Below are positions 62,204 to 64,000 of a stretch of 64,000 bases of DNA, in pieces. Source of the DNA: Bacteroidetes bacterium UBA1312 (GTDB lineage Bacteria; Bacteroidota; Bacteroidia; Chitinophagales; Chitinophagaceae); assembly GCA_002307135.1 (NCBI GenBank), contig DBTQ01000032.1:11217-75216 (forward strand). Reading direction: 5' to 3'. Numbering within the stretch: the first letter of the stretch is position 1; each line of letters begins with the position of its first letter. Made by a program: the position numbers and the translations under genes. The notes under the pieces are model-generated. The model was not told the origin of the DNA, ran no database searches, and saw only the letters and a program-made list of their open reading frames with translations.

Positions 62204-64000
62204 ATGCAAGCATATTTAAACGGACTTAACGAACCTCAACTCGAAGCGGCAACACATATTGATGGTCCATTAATGATAGTGGCAGGAGCGGGAAGCGGCA
62301 AAACAAAGGTATTGACAACACGTATCGCGCATTTACTCAATAGTGGTGTTGATTCTTTTAGAATATTAGCGCTCACCTTTACCAATAAGGCGGCAGCGGA
62401 AATGAAAGAACGGATTCAGAAAATATTAGGAAACTCCGAGGCTCGCAATTTATTTATTGGCACATTTCACTCTGTCTTTGCAAAAATATTACGTGTAGAA
62501 GCTGAAAAATTGGGTTATCCAAGCAATTTTACGATTTATGATACGGATGATGCTAAGGGTATTATTAAAGAAATTGTAAACGAACTAAATCTGGATGATA
62601 AAGCATATAAACCTGCTTATGTTTACAATAGAATTTCTGCGGCTAAAAATGGTTTGATTGGCCCAGCACAGTATAAGCAAGATAATTTTATTCAACAGGA
62701 AGATGCGCGCAGTAACCGACCTATGATGGCCGATATTTATGTACGTTATGCCAATCGTTGCTTTAAAAATGGTGCAATGGATTTTGATGATTTATTGTTC
62801 AAAATGTATGAATTGCTCATTCGTTTTCCTGAAGTGTTGTCTAAGTACCAGCATAAATTTCAGTATGTGCTTATTGATGAGTACCAGGATACCAATACCG
62901 CTCAGTATCAGATTATTAAAATGATGGGGGCTGTACACGAAAATATTTGTGTGGTGGGTGATGATGCTCAAAGTATCTATTCTTTCAGGGGAGCAACGGT
63001 AAAAAATATACTACAATTTCAGGACGATTATGAAAATGTAAAAGTGGTAAAACTGGAGCAGAATTACCGCAGTACTCAATCGATACTTAATGTTGCTAAT
63101 AAAATTATTTCGAACAACAAAAATCAGATTGAAAAATCACTTTGGACGAGTAATATTGAAGGTGAAAAAATAAAGGTTACTCGTACTATGACTGATAACG
63201 ACGAGGGTCGTTATGTAGCAGATGCTATTAATGAGATGAGATTGCGTAATCATTATCACAATAAAGATTTTGCTATACTCTATCGTACAAATGCACAGAG
63301 CCGTTCATTCGAGGAAAGTCTTCGTAGAAGCAATATTCCTTACCGAATATATGGAGGCCTTTCGTTTTATCAACGTAAAGAAGTAAAAGATCTGTTGGCT
63401 TATTTACGTTTGTTGGTCAATACTCGAGATGAAGAAAATATCAAACGTGTTATCAATTACCCGGTCCGTGGTATTGGTAAGACAAGTCTTGACCGTATGG
63501 TTGTTATTGCCAACGATAATAACGTTGCGTTGTGGGATGTTATGCAAAATCCTGCCGGAGCGGGATTGAAAGGTGCCTCAGGAGCAGCTGTGGAAGGTTT
63601 TGTGTTGATGATCAAAAGCTTTCAAACAATGCTCGAAAAACAAAATGCTTATGATGTTGCATTTGCAGTGGGTAAGCATACTGGCCTTGTAAAAGAGCTG
63701 TATAACGACAAATCTGTTGAAGGGTTAGCGCGTTATGAAAATATTCAGGAGCTATTGAACTCAATAAAAGAATATACAGAAACACCAGATGAAGAAGGTG
63801 AATTGACCGATAAAAGTTTGGGTAGTTATTTGCAACAAATAACCTTGCTTACGGATACAGGAAAGGACGATGACGACGATCAAGATGTGGTAAAATTGAT
63901 GACGATCCATGCTGCAAAGGGACTTGAATTTCCTTGTGTTTTTAGTGTGGGTTTGGAAGAAAATTTATTTCCCAGTACGATGAGTCTATACGACCGTGAA
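62204..64000 (+). CDS. UvrD/PcrA-type ATP-dependent DNA helicase, 3' end cut by the window
   Basis: The first 599 codons of a superfamily 1A helicase; the frame is open to the last base. Motifs in order: Q motif LNEPQLEAA (about 7-15), Walker A AGAGSGKT (about 27-34), Ia FTNKAAAEMKERI, GTFHS, motif II LIDEYQDTN (about 223-231), motif III VVGDDAQSIYSFRGA (about 250-264), motif IV LEQNYRST (about 284-291), ILYRTNAQSRSFEE, and LMTIHAAKGLEFPCVF (about 565-580), followed by GLEENLFPS. It unwinds DNA in repair and replication; about 150-170 residues are missing. UvrD, PcrA and Rep cannot be told apart safely here. Confidence 0.95.
   Translation, partial: MQAYLNGLNEPQLEAATHIDGPLMIVAGAGSGKTKVLTTRIAHLLNSGVDSFRILALTFTNKAAAEMKERIQKILGNSEARNLFIGTFHSVFAKILRVEAEKLGYPSNFTIYDTDDAKGIIKEIVNELNLDDKAYKPAYVYNRISAAKNGLIGPAQYKQDNFIQQEDARSNRPMMADIYVRYANRCFKNGAMDFDDLLFKMYELLIRFPEVLSKYQHKFQYVLIDEYQDTNTAQYQIIKMMGAVHENICVVGDDAQSIYSFRGATVKNILQFQDDYENVKVVKLEQNYRSTQSILNVANKIISNNKNQIEKSLWTSNIEGEKIKVTRTMTDNDEGRYVADAINEMRLRNHYHNKDFAILYRTNAQSRSFEESLRRSNIPYRIYGGLSFYQRKEVKDLLAYLRLLVNTRDEENIKRVINYPVRGIGKTSLDRMVVIANDNNVALWDVMQNPAGAGLKGASGAAVEGFVLMIKSFQTMLEKQNAYDVAFAVGKHTGLVKELYNDKSVEGLARYENIQELLNSIKEYTETPDEEGELTDKSLGSYLQQITLLTDTGKDDDDDQDVVKLMTIHAAKGLEFPCVFSVGLEENLFPSTMSLYDRE

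Noticed and set aside
1..64000. tRNA, rRNA, integrase, prophage or plasmid functions
   Set aside because: I found no stretch with tRNA-like cloverleaf ends or rRNA conserved segments, and no integrase, phage structural or partition genes. The search by eye may miss a single tRNA.

Overview
The window is a chromosomal segment of a Bacteroidota bacterium, probably of the Chitinophagales/Sphingobacteria side; genus and species cannot be read from it. Signs of this are type IX secretion C-terminal sorting domains on three large secreted proteins, a TonB-dependent receptor with a carboxypeptidase-like N-terminal domain, split methionine synthase and transketolase genes, very weak Shine-Dalgarno sequences, and many copies of the Bacteroidota -7 promoter box TAnnTTTG just upstream of genes. 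Five genes (hddC-like, wzx-like, murI, dnaG, mutL) appear to start at TTG. Base composition looks even, with no rRNA, tRNA, CRISPR array, prophage or complete insertion sequence. The only mobile-element trace is a 43-codon transposase relic at 26509-26640.

Layout. 1-8.4 kb: two lipoproteins, a beta-helix lipoprotein, a MutS-domain-V ATPase divergent from ruvB, and a large T9SS adhesin-like protein with Ig-like repeats. 8.4-13.3 kb: a minus-strand sugar-nucleotide cassette (rfbF, rfbG, hddA-like kinase, hddC-like nucleotidyltransferase, GT4 glycosyltransferase) just downstream of kynA and folP. 15.3-16.4 kb: DUF1599 and DinB proteins. 16.5-21.5 kb: an M43 metalloprotease with T9SS tail, a Wzx-like flippase and a LamG/T9SS protein. 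21.7-24.7 kb: murI and dnaG, convergent, with a palindromic REP-like element between them. 25-28.8 kb: a GT39 mannosyltransferase-like protein, the transposase relic, the N-terminal transketolase subunit and an orphan histidine kinase. 28.8-34.4 kb: a capsule/exopolysaccharide export run (small membrane protein, GT2, PHP-type tyrosine phosphatase, Wza-like OPX lipoprotein, Wzc-like tyrosine kinase with a (Tyr-Gly)9 tail). 34.4-44.6 kb: a small HExxH protein, a frameshifted GNAT gene, a DUF1572/DinB protein, then a minus-strand envelope operon (TonB receptor, giant TPR protein, plug-less beta-barrel, HU-CCDC81/SPOR protein) and a PH-domain protein. 44.7-53.7 kb: dcd, metH (C-terminal part), PAP2-like, transglutaminase-like, lepB, cytochrome c, rocD, glutathione peroxidase. 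53.8-64 kb: Big_5 lipoprotein, ACMSD-type decarboxylase, a probable secreted barrel, mutL, an SH3/BON/DUF937-like trio, ytxJ, an acyl-CoA desaturase and the 5' part of a uvrD-type helicase that runs off the end.

How the genes work together. The strongest theme is surface polysaccharide: activated sugars (8.4-13.3 kb), glycosyltransferases, a flippase and a phosphorylation-controlled export system (30.2-34.4 kb). A second theme is secreted surface proteins sorted by T9SS. Two tryptophan/kynurenine catabolic enzymes (kynA, ACMSD) lie 42 kb apart. DNA maintenance genes (ruvB, dnaG, mutL, uvrD-like, MutS-like) are scattered singly. Two pairs of direct repeats that match the binding consensus of LytTR-type response regulators lie upstream of the GT39 gene and of the LamG/T9SS gene; this is the most notable regulatory signal. 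The four-gene TonB receptor/TPR/barrel/HU-SPOR operon is the best candidate for an under-described multi-component envelope system.
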